The position numbers were made by a program, and so were the translations under genes. The notes under the pieces were generated by a model. That model saw only the letters and a program-made list of their open reading frames with translations. It made no database searches and was not told the origin of the DNA. A stretch of 64,000 nt of DNA, from positions 248,001 to 312,000 of the forward strand of contig NW_025064893.1 in the NCBI RefSeq assembly GCF_019112545.1. The letters are read 5' to 3'. Positions 23,001 through 34,900 of the stretch are shown here, in pieces; position 1 is the first letter of the stretch; every line of letters begins with the position of its first letter. The DNA comes from Guyanagaster necrorhizus. Its lineage: Eukaryota > Basidiomycota > Agaricomycetes > Agaricales > Physalacriaceae.

Positions 23001-23855
23001 ATAGATTTTACATTGGACGGGAAAGCAGACGTTCATCGACACACTCACACTTCTTCTTCGTCCAAGCAAGAACGCGCTCAAATTCAGGTGCGACCTTTTT
23101 TTTTTTTTTTCTTTTTTTAATAGTTTGGAGAGAAAGGAAACGCCGATTCCCCCAGACGCAGCATTTCAGCTATTTTAACAACAGAAGGGCGGCTATAAAC
23201 TTCGGTAGTTCCCCTCCAGTGTTGTGTTTGGCTCTCTCTGCCTGCCTGCCTGCCGATGCTGATGACAAGACGCGTGGGGCTGATGAGTCCGTACCCGGGT
23301 CCTGGCTTCTGAGCTTCTCCCTTATCGCGCTCCTCAAATTTTCAATTCAGTTAGGTTTTCGTTGCTATTCAATTAGGCTTTCGTTGCTATTCAGTTAGGT
23401 TTTCGATACTATCCTTTACGAGCCTATACTCCACCTTCTTTAAGCGTTTTCGGGCCCCGTGCCATGTCAGTACATGCACTGTCAGTAACTGCACTGCACT
23501 GAGCATCGGGACATGTGCTGATGACGGATGGTCTGCTGATCCGTTATGCCAAGAGAATAACAATACGTTGCTTCTTCGCCAGCACACACTTATCGATATG
23601 TGTTTTTTCCCCCATTCGGCGGACGATGATGATGATGACCTTGCGAGGATGATGCATGCATATGTTCCGCAAGGCCATGCTGTTATTCATACATGTGTTC
23701 GTTCGAATCCCTTGGTATTATTACACGATGCAGAGGGGAAAAAAAAAGAAAAGCGTATACCAAAAAAAACGACATCATTAGAAGGTTGAAGAAGGAAAAA
23801 AAAAAAATGCCGGGAAAAAAGGTGGGTGTGGATGTAGATGTGGATGTGGATGGGG

Positions 23856-24668
23856 TCATGTCAGCAGGACATAGAGAACGAGCGTCAGCCCGACGATGCT
23901 TAAGACCTTGCTGGCGACCTTAGTCCCGGAAAGATCAAGAGTGTCCGTCTCGTAGGCGTAGTAGTCGCCCACATCGTCATCGCCATCGCTCGTCTCCGAT
24001 CCTACATCCGAGGAGGTCTCAGATTCTTCGGACGTCGTCGACGGACTTCGCGGCGGCGGCGTGATGGGGGTGGGGGTAGGCGGTATTGTTGGAGAGGAGT
24101 GCAGATGCGGATGCGGCACAGCAGGGAGGAGAATGGTGTCGTTTCGGAGCGTACAGCGAGTCTTGCATGACGGACACCGTCCGTCGGACCGCGAGCCGTG
24201 TAGCCACTAACAGCACAACTGCGGATGAGCCAAAAAAAAAAAAAAAAGAGAATCCCAAAAGACCACATACGACACGTACATCGGCGATATGTTCTAGGCA
24301 AAACAGTTTGGAGCAGCAGAGTGTTCGACAGGGGGCCACTGCGCTTTCGAAGCTGGCAAGAAGTTGGGGGTTGTTGTCAGGACTTGGGTGAGAGGGGGGG
24401 GGGAAGGGGAAACAACGCACCATATACCACAGTCCCTGTCTACGGCATCCCTCCTCTGCCTGCTGCTCCTCCTCAAGCTGGACACGGACCGTCTCCGCGC
24501 AGGGGTGGTGGTGGTGGTGGTGGTGGTGGTCTTCGTCTCCCACGCGAAGGCGAACGAAGGTGTCATCTCTCCCGGAGTCTCTGCGCCGAGGTTCAAGCGG
24601 TACTCAGGCGTCTCGTCTATAGACGGGAGAATGACAAGTGGAGGCAGGCGAGGACGAGGACGGGGCAT
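23856..24668 (-). CDS. tail-anchored RING-like zinc-finger protein
   Basis: Three exons, 24421-24668, 24280-24352 and 23856-24206, total 672 nt (223 residues) in frame. The Cys/His pattern crosses both introns: DCGICFESAVAPCRTLCC, SKLFCLEHIAD, then WLHGSRSDGRCPSCKTRC. The C-x2-C, C-x2-H and CPSC elements resemble a RING or RING-like finger, although the central spacing is not classical. The N-terminus is Pro-rich and contains a run of nine Thr encoded by a (GTG)n microsatellite. After the finger come Pro/Ser-rich and acidic stretches (SETSDGDDDVGDYY), and the last 20 residues are hydrophobic (ASKVLSIVGLTLVLYVLLT), consistent with a tail anchor. A membrane-bound ubiquitin-ligase role is plausible but inferred. 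Three overlapping open frames at 24019-24300 are artefacts of base composition. Confidence 0.75.
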
Positions 24669-25862
24669 CGTCAGCGTTCGTGTTCAAGAGAGGGGGGGGG
24701 AAAGAAAGAAACCGACCATCATCATCCTCATAATAGCGGCCATTACCATTATTGTCTGGCTGAAAGTGGAAGGGAAGGGGGATGGGGGGGGGTGGTGGTG
24801 CGCGAGATCCGAGTTTCAGCATTATTGTGTTGTTTGGTCGTGAGGGGAAGTAGGTGGTGAGGGGGAATAGGTCACTCGTCCAAGGGTTAATATAAACGAA
24901 GCTTCGTGTTATGAAATGGGTGATTTCACGTGTTAGCTGAATAGAGAGGGGGGGTGTCAAATGACGCTGACGTGGGGTGATGGGTGGGTGGTTCCCACAC
25001 ATCCCGTCGGAGGCGGCGGCTCCTATCGTCGGCTCAGTTAGTTCAGTTCAATAAGTTGTCAAGTTTCAGGCAAAAGTGATACCACTTTCTGGCCCAAGAC
25101 CTGGATCTTGTTTCTCCCAGATAAGAAAAACCCAAAACCCAAAGACAATCTGGCCAACTTGTCTCTGCGAATTCTAGCCCGTTGTCCATCGGAGGCAAGC
25201 CTCGCGGGCACGCCGAGCACAGGGTTTCATGGGTCCGCGATCGAGCTCGGCTCGGAGTCCGGACCGCGATGGCAGAACGCGTTATCGGAACCCCCCGTCG
25301 AGATAGATCTATGGCATGCCAATCGCCAATCAACCCCCCTCCCCCGTCTCTCGGAGACGTAGCCCGAGGACTTGATTCCCTTGCCGAACGGCTAAAGCAA
25401 CTCAACTCACTTTAGGACCAGACATTTACAGATACAAACCTAGGAACAACGTTGGTTTACGTTGTAAGAACTCAGTCGGCACAGTAAAGGTTAAACGACT
25501 GAGGATGCGATGCGGGTGTAACTACTAGGTATATTATATATACTGGGGGGATGAAGTATAGGAGTTTGGGTAGACAAAAGGAGTCCATAAGGAGCGGTGT
25601 ACGGTATATATAAGGAGGGAAAGAGTCAGGTGCACGTGTCTCGTTCAACCTACTAGACAGAGGTCGTTATTTCGGTGGGATGTGGGACCAGGGAGGATGT
25701 CAACAAAAGCAAAACCCACACCGGTAACTAATGATGTTTAGTGCTACTGTGAATCGGCAGCTCAATGATGACTCAAAGCTCAAAAGCCCAACAGTCAAGG
25801 TCCCTATAAGTTAAGAATATTCAAATTTCACTTAACCAAAAACACTATAACACATTAGTAAT
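24669..25862. other. intergenic, no supported gene
   Basis: Open frames at 25043-25415 on both strands lack any recognisable domain. The stretch 25440-25860 is AT-rich with TATATA runs and looks non-coding. Upstream control of the RING-like gene should lie next to 24668. Confidence 0.45.
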
Positions 25863-25940
25863 TCCCTCTAGCCGACTTGAACGACTGACCTCGTCATAGC
25901 ATCTACTAGTGACGCGCTCTACCAACTGAGCTAAGAGGGA
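25863..25940 (-). tRNA. tRNA-Thr (anticodon AGT) with 6-nt intron
   Basis: The minus strand folds as a tRNA: acceptor TCCCTCT/AGAGGGA (perfect 7 bp), D-arm GCTC...GAGC, anticodon stem CGTCA/TGACG, T-arm AGTCG-TTCAAGT-CGGCT. The anticodon loop reads CT-AGT-A, then six extra bases GATGCT at the canonical intron position after base 37, then A. Total 78 nt including the intron, without an encoded CCA. Confidence 0.92.
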
Positions 25941-26073
25941 GACATAATAGGCTAGTAGGTAATTGTATATATCCTTAGTCAGTTTTCTAAACCAAAGCAA
26001 TTAACCATAGTAATGACAGAACAATCTAATAAACTATGTACGAGTAGCGTATCCTCCCATTTCCCATTCCCCA

Positions 26074-27855
26074 TCAACATTTATCCAATCCCAACCAGAT
26101 ATCCAAATCCTCCCACATCCTCTCCCTCGCCTTCCTCCACACCACAATCCTCTGATCCACACATCCCTGACAATACCCCCCCGCCTTGGCCCAATCCAGC
26201 TCCATCAGCGCCTGCGTCCCACAAATCGGGTCCCTCAAAAACGTTTCAAACAGCCCCGAGGCGCCGACCATCTCCTGGTGCTTCGCCGCCACCAAACCCA
26301 CCTCCGAAGCCGTACACCCGCTCACGTTCCCGACACACTTGCCCTCGACGCCAAAAGTAGCCGTGGCGATCCGGGTCGTCCACGCGGACGTGAGCATCTC
26401 CCGAGCGCGAACCAGGAGCCTGTAATCGGACGAAGAGATCGCGGTGCGCGATGATCTGGAGCTGCTGGGCTGATGGTGGTGGTGGTGGTGGTCAGTCTCG
26501 TCGTCCGAATCGTCCTGCCCGAACCCTGTGAGACGCACGAGCTCGTACAGCGCCCGTTTTCGGATGCTCTTGAGGCCGCATTCACGTGCAAGGATGACAG
26601 TGGCGGAAGCGTGGTTGATCGGAGTGGTGGTTACTTTAGACAAGGACGAGGGCCACATTTCTTCGAGGTAACGCGTCGCCCAGTCTCGAAAGCGATTGAA
26701 GGAGAGCGCACTTGAGGCGCGAAAAATGGAAGCCGCGGTAAAAAAATCAGGAGGATTGTAGAAGTAAGTGCTAGGGAGCTGTCAGCGATGAAACGCAGGA
26801 AAGGTTGTGGGGGCATACATGGCATCATCCATCGCGTCTAATAGTGCCTCAAAATCTTCCTCCGTAACCTTGTCGTCGATATCATATATCGGATCTTTAC
26901 CCTCAAAATCGTCCGCCCCCCCCTCAATCCGCTTGGAGAACCACTCGCTATACCTCGCGATGCTCCGATGCAGTCTGAAGAGCGTCTTCTTTATCCTGAC
27001 TACGACGTTCCCGTCCAGCTCCCAGTGGACCTGGTGCTTATGCATAACCAGGCGCCTAGCAGCTTTGACTTTCTGTCTCTTCGCAGGCTGCTGAGACGCG
27101 GTAATACTACGATCACCGTCATCCTGTTTGCGCTTCTGAGTCCCCGGCTTGTTGATCTGGCTAAGATTTTTGGGCGGAGTAGTAGGAGAAGACGAAGTAG
27201 AGATGATACCGTGCGAAGGAGTACGTGGAACTTCTGTAGATGAATTCTGTGATTGAGAGCGTCTAGGCGTGCTGGCAAGTGGGACAGAGATGGATGGTTG
27301 CTGAGGATGGAGTTAATACGAGATTTGTCTCAAGTAATAATTATACGCACTGGAGTGTCGGCCTTAGTGAAACGAGGTCGCGTGCCTTCCACCATTTGCG
27401 ATAGTTCTGATACTGAGGGGAACTCGTCGTCATCGTCGTCGATATTAGGAGGCCCTTCAAAGTCGTCTAGGTCCAACATAACGGACTGGGAAGGCGGCGA
27501 CATTGGAAACGGTCTTGGTGTCGTTGTAGCCTCCCTTTGTGAAGGTCTCACCGGGGTGCTTGTATGCGACGCAGCTGGCAAATGGTCAGATTGGGAGAAA
27601 ATATAGGTGCGGTAAGCAAGCATACTAGCGTAATTCTGTCTGGATCCTGGTACAACAGATGTCTCTGGTGATGATTTTAGTGGGCCTAAGTAAAAAGCGT
27701 GATGAATGATCTAATTTTCGACAGCGACAGGGTACCGTCATCTGACCGGATGGCCCTGGAGTCGCTGCTCGACGTAACTGTGAGCCGGCATCATTCGCAC
27801 TGGTTAGACCAATTTTCTGGGAGGAGGAGGAGGAGGATTCTGCACCGTTGCTCAT
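26074..27855 (-). CDS. BTB/POZ-domain protein with nuclear-localisation-like region
   Basis: A multi-exon minus-strand gene. The start is taken as the ATG at 27855 (MSNGAESSSSSSQK); an in-frame ATG at 27867 is also possible. The first half is disordered, Ser/Pro-rich and acidic (LDDFEGPPNIDDDDDEFPS). A basic cluster follows (TQKRKQDDG and PAKRQKVKAARR), resembling a bipartite nuclear signal. The BTB fold begins HWELDGNVVVRIKKTLFRLH, continues HRSIARYSEWFSKRIEGG, KVTEEDFEALLDAMD and, after an intron, TYFYNPPDFFTAASIFR with FRDWATRYLEEMWP, the usual fungal BTB plus BACK-like extension. A His6 run encoded by a GTG/CAC microsatellite sits in the C-terminal third. Fungal BTB proteins of this class are common and mostly uncharacterised; partners unknown. 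The stop codon is at 26074. Confidence 0.8.
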
Positions 27856-28062
27856 GATGGCAAGCAAGATGAGGTCCAGACCAATCGCGTTGACGCGCCG
27901 TAAAAGTTTGGCGGTGTTTGTACAAATACATATCGTTCCGCTTTCTGAGTCAGCGTCGATCGCCTTCAGAAAAGATAAAATAAGACTGGTTCATCTTGCC
28001 GCTATTCACCAGACGGAACCTGTCTACATTGGTTACGTACGTGAAATATGAAAGCCAAGTCG

Positions 28063-28607
28063 TCAATCTGATTCTCTTGCCACCAATTTGAATGGCACAG
28101 ACCCTAGTGAAAATGCAGTTCCACATAAAGTAGCGTCTGCCGCAATCCGATCCCACATTTGAGCCGCCGTCTCTCCAAGTTCCGGAACGACTTCAACCTT
28201 CCAGTCCCTCAGGAGATGAGCAAGGAAACAGACAGCTTCAGTCTGAGCAAATTTCTTGCCTACGCACGCCCTAGGTCCCAAAACCGAACATGATAAAGTC
28301 ATGCTCCGTAACATCGTACCACCTCGAAGGGAGAAACTTCTCTGGTTCTGGGAAGTCGTGTGGGTTGTGTACTGCATCGCTGATGTCAGCGACCTCATAC
28401 TGAGACTGACATAATAAAACGTACAGACGGACACAGTTGTCGATAACGATCCAAGAGCCCTTCGGAATGATCTTTCTGACATGAGATTTTGGTACGATTG
28501 TGGTCCCTTCGTCTATGGAAACGAGAGAGCGGTGATTGAAGAAAGTGTATGTTCTGCTCAACATCTATAGATTCTTCTTCGAGGACGTCTGTATTGTCTC
28601 GAATCAA
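28063..28607 (-). pseudogene. cytochrome P450 C-terminal relic (CYP5144/5150-like)
   Basis: Only the last ~170 residues of a P450 survive. The minus strand reads SHVRKIIPKGSWIVIDNCV, HNPHDFPEPEKFLPSRWYD, EHDFIMFGFG, then in a different frame GPRACVGKKFAQTEAVCFL, HLLRDWKVEVVPELG and ending VPFKLVARESD. The frame breaks between FGFG and PRACVG, exactly in the heme-binding loop; one extra A explains it. No I-helix or N-terminal membrane segment is found upstream. The subfamily suggestion rests on the HDV/HDF-x-M-FGFGPRACVG and LLRDWKV style and is tentative. Confidence 0.75.
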
Positions 28608-29171
28608 GGCTATACAATCCTAGAAGAGGAGCTCAGTTCCAGCGGTGGCACAGACGATGATATTGCATCTTCTCCGTCGAGTTTATGTGACCAATACAAA
28701 TGAGAAATTCTACACAGCCATCATATGTAACGCTCCTTTTGTACCAGAGAAGGAACAGAAAAATACTGCTTACATTGAAATGGCGGTCATTCGACACCAG
28801 CAATCAATAACGGCAGAAAAGCAATGTTTGTTACGGCGCGAATGGTGTCCCGCTCTGAACTAGTAGGAAAAGTTCTTGACGACACAGCGACGATGAAAAA
28901 TGGGTGTATGTGCTGTATGTATTTCGTGACATAGACTCCGAGAAGACCGGATTAGATAGTGGCGGTGGTAACTGGTCAAGGAAGGAACAATGAGGCGGCC
29001 CGAAAGTCTGTAGCGAGAAGGACAGTCCCAACACCCTCTCGCACTAATGCAGAAATGTATTGAAGTACAGACACAAATCACCACATCACAAAGTGGAAAT
29101 ATTAGGCCCAACATGGCCCCAACGTTTTCCAAACCATATCCAGAATACCACCACAAAGACAACGTAGGTAC
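28608..29171. other. intergenic, no supported gene
   Basis: No domain or splice-consistent coding sequence was seen between the P450 relic and the first membrane-protein copy. Confidence 0.45.
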
Positions 29172-30645
29172 CTACCCTGCATAAAGAGATGATAATGCCC
29201 TCTCTCCTTTTTCTCCCTGGCTCTTGCCCTCTGACGACTCACTCATCGCCGAATACAGAGAATTCTCATATCTAAACGAAGCGTCATCGGATACAGATCG
29301 AACTGCAAAACAGGATCGTAAGGGTGGATTCGATAAAGAAATTAATTTAAAAAAAAAAAAAACAGCGTACTGAGGAAAGGCGGGGGCGACGTCCCCGAGT
29401 CTTTGACAGCGGCTTGTCGCGGGTGGTACCAGAGTAGCCAGAGGAGGAACGCCATGATCGCTCCTGTAAAGGCGATACACCCTGTCACGATTCCAGCTAT
29501 GGCGCCCGTGCTGATGGAACTTTCTCGGGTCCCTGCAGAGGTGGAAAGCACAGAGGTGCTCGTGGCAGTGGAGTCGACTGTAGATGGCATCCGTTGAGGC
29601 TGTGAAGTACTACTAGTTACGTTCAGAGTCGTTGATGCACAATGTGTGAAGGAGTTATTTCCATCTTCAGCATTGGTAAGTTCCATTCGTTCGCGGGACC
29701 ATGTACTGCCGGTTTGACGTCAACAGGGCGGACCCTACGTTAAAGATAGATCCCACGTACTAGAACCTGTGGGCATAGAATTATACTAGAACCCAATGTA
29801 AATAGAATCCTGACATACCACGCTCCACTAGACCAAAATACAGCGTTATAGAAATCGTCATGAATCTTCAGATCGTTGTTGCATACGGCAGCTTGTATGT
29901 CGACCGTGAATCTGAGGATCGCAAATTAGATCCTCACCATAGATCATACCGTGAACGTAAATGGTGCATACGATTGGTTAGTATTGGGGGTGCAGAGCTT
30001 CGATTTGCGCGTCAGATATCGTTGATATGTGCCGGAGGCTTGGAGTAAAGATGAGAATTAGTGAAGGAGATTGAAACGCATAACGCACGAGCGTTGATGC
30101 CGTTGCCGGAACTATCTACTCCTTGCTGGCATCTATGCGACGTTGATATCCAGCGGCCCTTTTCATCGAAGGTGACGCGGATCACTCACGTCAGACACAG
30201 CATACTAAGCCCGAATGCGATTGAATTGCAACAACACTCGGCTGTAATTGTGCAATGCAATGAAACAGATTAGCGGGTTCCCGTCGCTTTGGAGATCGGT
30301 CATACCAACTTGGTCGTCGCATGTATCCGGAGGAGTATTGGGATTCAAGGCTCCCAGTGTATCTGGGAAGATGGGGTTGGACTTGGGTTGGACTGACAGA
30401 GAACAATGGAGCCTTTACAATCGCTATTGCATATCTGTCGTAGCCGCTCATAGGTTCGACCTGCCAAAAGTTCAGTTCCGACGAAGGAGGGGGGGTGTAG
30501 GGAGTGTACATGGTGTCTCCCCTACGACACTCGTATACCAGTCTGATCCGCTATCCGAACATTGTGTAATGTCTTGCGCAAGGAGATAGGGTACCACAAA
30601 TGAGAGACCAAAAAGAATTTTGAGGAAACAAGATATCGCATCCAT
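29172..30645 (-). CDS. secreted-ectodomain single-pass membrane protein, copy 1
   Basis: A multi-exon minus-strand gene of an uncharacterised mushroom family. It begins MDAISCFLKILFGLSFVVP, a signal peptide ending near LLAQ, then a Cys-rich ectodomain: ITQCSDSGSDWYTSVVGETP-C, TYERLRQICNSD, NTPPDTCDDQV, AECCCNSIAFGLSMLCLTCQ, LCTPNTNQSYAPFTFT, FYNAVFWSSGAW and TWSRERMELTNAEDGNNSF. A Ser/Thr stalk precedes one TM helix (AGIVTGCIAFTGAIMAFLLW), a basic stop-transfer and a cytoplasmic tail ending GERALSSLYAG. The architecture resembles yeast Mid2/Wsc wall sensors (signal, stalk, TM, tail), but the ectodomain is different and function is unknown. It lies in a segmental duplication with copy 2. Internal exon borders were checked at several junctions, not all. 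Confidence 0.75.
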
Positions 30646-31190
30646 TTGCGATCCAGGAGAAGGCGGTTAAAACGTGAAGAGCTGCGGCACGGAACTAGAT
30701 ATACCAAAAGCTTCCTGATAATTATCAACAGAAACGATGGGCTAATGATTGATACAATGATCGTGATGGGACCCCCTCCCCCGCGTTTAGTGAAAGGTGT
30801 TATGGAAAGCGTCAGTTGATCCTAGGATGACCTGTCAAGACGAAAAAAAATCGACAAACAGGGCAGAGAGAGCAGTAAGTTCTCATATCCCAATCCAAGT
30901 TGCCTTCTCGCAATCCTTGTTACAAGGCAATCAAGGACCTCACAAGAATGGCGTAGGAAGCATGAAACACAACATGGACACGTGTACAAGGATATCAATC
31001 TGGTCGCAAGTTGGCCCGTATTGATAACTCAGATCTCAACCTTGGGAAAAGGTGACGCAAACCTTCGATATCATTGGTGGTCACACACAATGGCGGTCGT
31101 CACTAGTTAACATCAACGGGACGGACAGTGGATGGTCCCAGCCAAGAACTAATAGGCACCCCCCAGAGGAAGCAGAAGCCTTTGGTTACA
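29330..31190. repeat. segmental duplication, left copy
   Basis: Highly similar to about 33060-34900 at an offset near 3.77 kb, covering the membrane-protein gene and part of its upstream region. For example, the stretch from 29836 recurs at 33602 with few changes. Both copies are in the same orientation. Confidence 0.8.
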
Positions 31191-32910
31191 TCAAAGATTG
31201 TCACCAATGAAACACAGAGACGAGACTACGATATTCGGTAGTACGAGATGGAAGTCGGGCCGCTCTACAGAAACGGAATCGGCCGATGTGTACCATCTAT
31301 ACTTGTCCGTTATCCAACGGGTGTCATTAGGGAGGATCTGTTGGTAAGCCTTAGCATCAGCCAACACGGGAGAAGAAAGGATTCTACTCACCCTTGAACG
31401 GCAAGCGAACGGTCTATACACTTCAAAATACTGCCGGCTTGTGAATGACAGTCCAGAGAAGCACATTATAGCTAGTCGACACGGCGCCTAGCTTCCATTT
31501 CTTTCCCGACCCCCATCTCCTCCAACTAAGGGTAAGCACATCTCGCCAGAGAAGCGCCGTTATTCAGTTAACAGACTACCATTAGATGCCCTTGTTATTG
31601 ATCAGCACTGCGCAGTATGCGATACGGTGAAGGAAGAAGATAGTGTCAGAATAAAGCAACAAGGAGTAATGGTGGTGGTGGTGGTAAAGGAAGAAAGGGA
31701 ATACCGGGAGTCGGAGTCTGGAAATCAAGCCGAGCAAGTCATCAATTTTATCTTCCTTGGATAATTTTCAAATTCCTCTAGCAGTTCGAGTGTTTTGTTT
31801 TTTTGAATCTCTTCTAGCGGATCTCAAATTGGAAGCTCATAGCTTCAGTTTATTTTTCTGTCGAGTGATTGCAAGTCGGGGTTGCGACCAGTGTTCGATA
31901 ATACCCTCACTAGCACCACCTTTCATCCCTTGCAAATAATTAGGATGGCAGTGGCAGATGGTCGTTACTCACTGTAGCTAGTTCCAACTTCATCAGGAGA
32001 AAAAGGTTCAAAACTCCTTGCGTAGTTCTTTGACCAAGAAGGACGGCTAGAATGTGCCGACAATACCGCTATCAATCCACATTCGTGTCTAGCAACATAT
32101 CCCTGTAAGCTTAAGACTGGGGTAAGTACTCAATAGGCTTTTTATGCATATTCTTGTTCGGGGGTTGATCTGAACCCTTAACCAAGCTGCACGTGGTCGG
32201 TCCGAACCTCAACTGCGAACTCAACTGCGAATCCGCGACTGCCGCTCAGGCGCTCTCTTTCCCCCCACCCTGTCACGACTCACGAAAAGCAGAATCGAAC
32301 AGATAAATCGTCGCTCCCAAGGTCAAGGCTTTCTCAGAAACGTCACTGTTCAGCAATGAATCTCTTTAAGTTTCCAGAAAAGACGATAAAATCAACTTCT
32401 AAGTATGGTTCCCTGATAGATCTTTTAATTATTCTATACCATTGTATAGGTCTCAGAATGCCTTGTAATAACATAATATCGCCACCATTGAAATACCAGG
32501 CGCTATACACAACTTTGTCGCTCGGCATCATAATACTAATAGAAGGAAACTGCATCTAATTTTCGCAAAGATCCAAAATCTGCAATTATGATAGTTACCC
32601 TACGACTCATCGGACTCACCCATCGCTGGACCATTGCACCTCTATAGTAGTCAAATCATCCTCTTTACCATCGTTTCCCATTATTCTTGCGAGGAAAAAA
32701 AGAGTCCATGTACTCCAATTTGAGATGCACGAGAAGTCCTGGTGTACAAAGCGGTATACACGCCTACAGCAAAAAAAAAAATCACTACTACATGATAGAT
32801 CCTCCCCCACCTCCACTAACGCCAAAGGCCAGCATCTAAGGAATCAAGTATCATTAGGAAGGCTAACGGGTTATATACAGCCAAAGCATAGCCCCTCGAC
32901 AAGCCCAAAC
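31191..32910. other. spacer between the duplicated genes, no supported gene
   Basis: No conserved domain or spliced peptide. Includes a (GGT)n microsatellite near 31670 and an AT-rich part at 32340-32560. Open frames here lack domain signals. Confidence 0.45.
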
Positions 32911-34404
32911 CTATTCTGTATAAGCAGGTGGTTGTTGCGTCGTCCTCCCTTTGCCCCCAAACCGCCTCTCTGACTGCGCAGGAGTCCTCGTAGATAGTGC
33001 CGAGTCCTCACTCCGATACACAGGAGTAGAAAGACTCGCAGGGGGCATGGATGGAACTGCAAACACATTTTTTTTTGTCAATATCAGGATTACAGATCCG
33101 AGGAAAGGTAAAACTCTACTGTGGAAGGGGCGAGGCGACGTTTCCGAGTCCTCGATAGCGACTCGTCGCCGTTTGTAGGAGAACAGCCAGATGAGGGAGA
33201 GCGTGATTGCTACTATCAGCGCGATACACCCCACTGCGATCCCGACTATGGTACCCCCACTGAGAGTTTTTGATGAGCTTCCTGTCTGTGAAGGTGAGGT
33301 GGTAGTGAGCGACGTCGACTCTGAAATCGATGTCGGTTTCGCAAGTGCTGTTTGTGAAGGCGACTGAGACTCTGAACTACTGGTTTCGTTCACGGTCGTC
33401 GATGCACAATGTGTGAAGGAGTTATTTCTATCTTCAGCATTAGTAAGTTCTATTCGTTCGCGGGACCATGTACTGCCGGTTTGACGTCAACAGGGCGGAC
33501 CCTACGTTAAAGATAGATCTCACGTACTAGAACCTGTGGGCATAGAATTATACTAGAACCCAATGTAAACGGAATCGTGACATACCACGCTCCATCGGAC
33601 CAAAATACAGCGTTATAGAAATCGTCATGAATCTTCAGATCGTTGTTGCATACGGCAGCTTGTATGTCGACCGTGAATCTGAGGATCGCAAATTAGATCT
33701 TCACCATAGATCATACTGTGAACGTGAATGGTGCATACGATTGGTTAGTATTGGGGGTGCAGAACGAGGTCGATCCGTGCGTCAGGTATTGTTGATATGC
33801 GCCGGAGCCTTGGAGTAAAGATGAGAATTAGTGAAGGAGATTGAAACGCACATACGCACCAGCGTCAATGCCGTTGCCAGAACTACCTGTTCCTTGCTGG
33901 CATCTACGCGATGTTGACACCCAGCGGCCAGGTAACGCGGATCACTTACGTCAGACACAACATACTCAGCCCGAATGCGATTGAATTGCAACAACAGTCA
34001 GCTTTGATTGTGCAATGCAATGAAACAGATTAGCGGGTTCCTATCGCTTTGGAGATCGGTCATACCAACTTGGTCGTTGCATGTATCCGGAGGAGTACTG
34101 GGACCCAAGGCTCCCAGTGTATCTGGGAAGATGGGGTTGGACTTGGGTTGGACTGACAGAGAAGAACAGAGCTTTACAATCGCTATTGCATATCTGTCGT
34201 AGCCGCTCATAGGTTCGACCTGCCAAAAGTTCAGTTCCGACGAAGGAGGGGGGGTGTAGAGAGCGTACATGGCGTCTCCCCTACGACACTCGTATACCAG
34301 TCTGATCCGCTATCCGAACATTGTGTATAGTTCTGGGCAAAGGCATAAGGAACGAGAAATGAGAGGCCAAAGAGAGCTTTGAGGAGAGAGGTTGTTACAT
34401 CCAT
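32911..34404 (-). CDS. secreted-ectodomain single-pass membrane protein, copy 2 (PPxY tail)
   Basis: Paralogue of the gene at 29172-30645. The signal peptide is MDVTTSLLKALFGLSFLVP-YAFA. The ectodomain repeats the same order: NYTQCSDSGSDWYTSVVGET, TYERLRQICNSD, a CCCNS segment, CQQGTGSSGNGIDAGA, GAYQQYLTHGSTSFCTPNTN and YAPFTFT. The frame GAYQQYL is only reached by removing a 43-nt intron starting GTGCGTTTC. After a Ser/Thr-rich stalk the TM helix is GIAVGCIALIVAITLSLIWL, with KRRR stop-transfer. The tail differs from copy 1 and ends TTQQPPAYTE, containing a PPxY motif, the ligand for WW domains such as those of Rsp5/NEDD4 ubiquitin ligases. Localisation at the plasma membrane is likely; function unknown. 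Confidence 0.78.
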
Positions 34405-34900
34405 GTGAAGTAGGGGGAAGGAAAGATGGTCAAAGTATAGAAAGTGATGGTGTGCAACGAGATATACCAAACAAACCCTTCTTGACGTGACCAGCAGACA
34501 ATGTGTCGCCGATTGATGCAATGATGGTTGATGTAACACTTTCATTTCCTTGAAATAAGGTGGCCAATTGCTGATGGGAATCATGGGTCGATCCTGAGAT
34601 TCTGAAAGAATAATTGCGAAGATGGCAAGTCATCACCAAGAACCGACGAACGCAAGCTCAGAGGGAAAATGCAGTATTCAAGTTGAAATCCGGATGTCCA
34701 TCACTTCCGCGTCGGTTCGAGAGCAACCGTTCCTTTGATGGTAATCAGTAAAAGGCCCATTACCGTGTCTGAGGGTGGGGCATTAATAAGTCCAACGTGA
34801 CTTCGAGAAGGAACAAAACGAACATTCTATATATCGCTGGTCGTTAGTAGTTGGTAGCCATGAAAAAAGTTGATGGTCTCAGCCAAGGACCGATTAATTA
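33060..34900. repeat. segmental duplication, right copy
   Basis: Right-hand partner of 29330-31190, same orientation. Similarity is strongest over the ectodomain exons and drops in the stalk and cytoplasmic-tail exons. Confidence 0.8.

Noticed and set aside
24225..24860. Long plus-strand ORFs (211 and 159 codons)
   Set aside because: Their length comes from GTG and G-rich repeats lying antisense to the RING-like gene; no domain.
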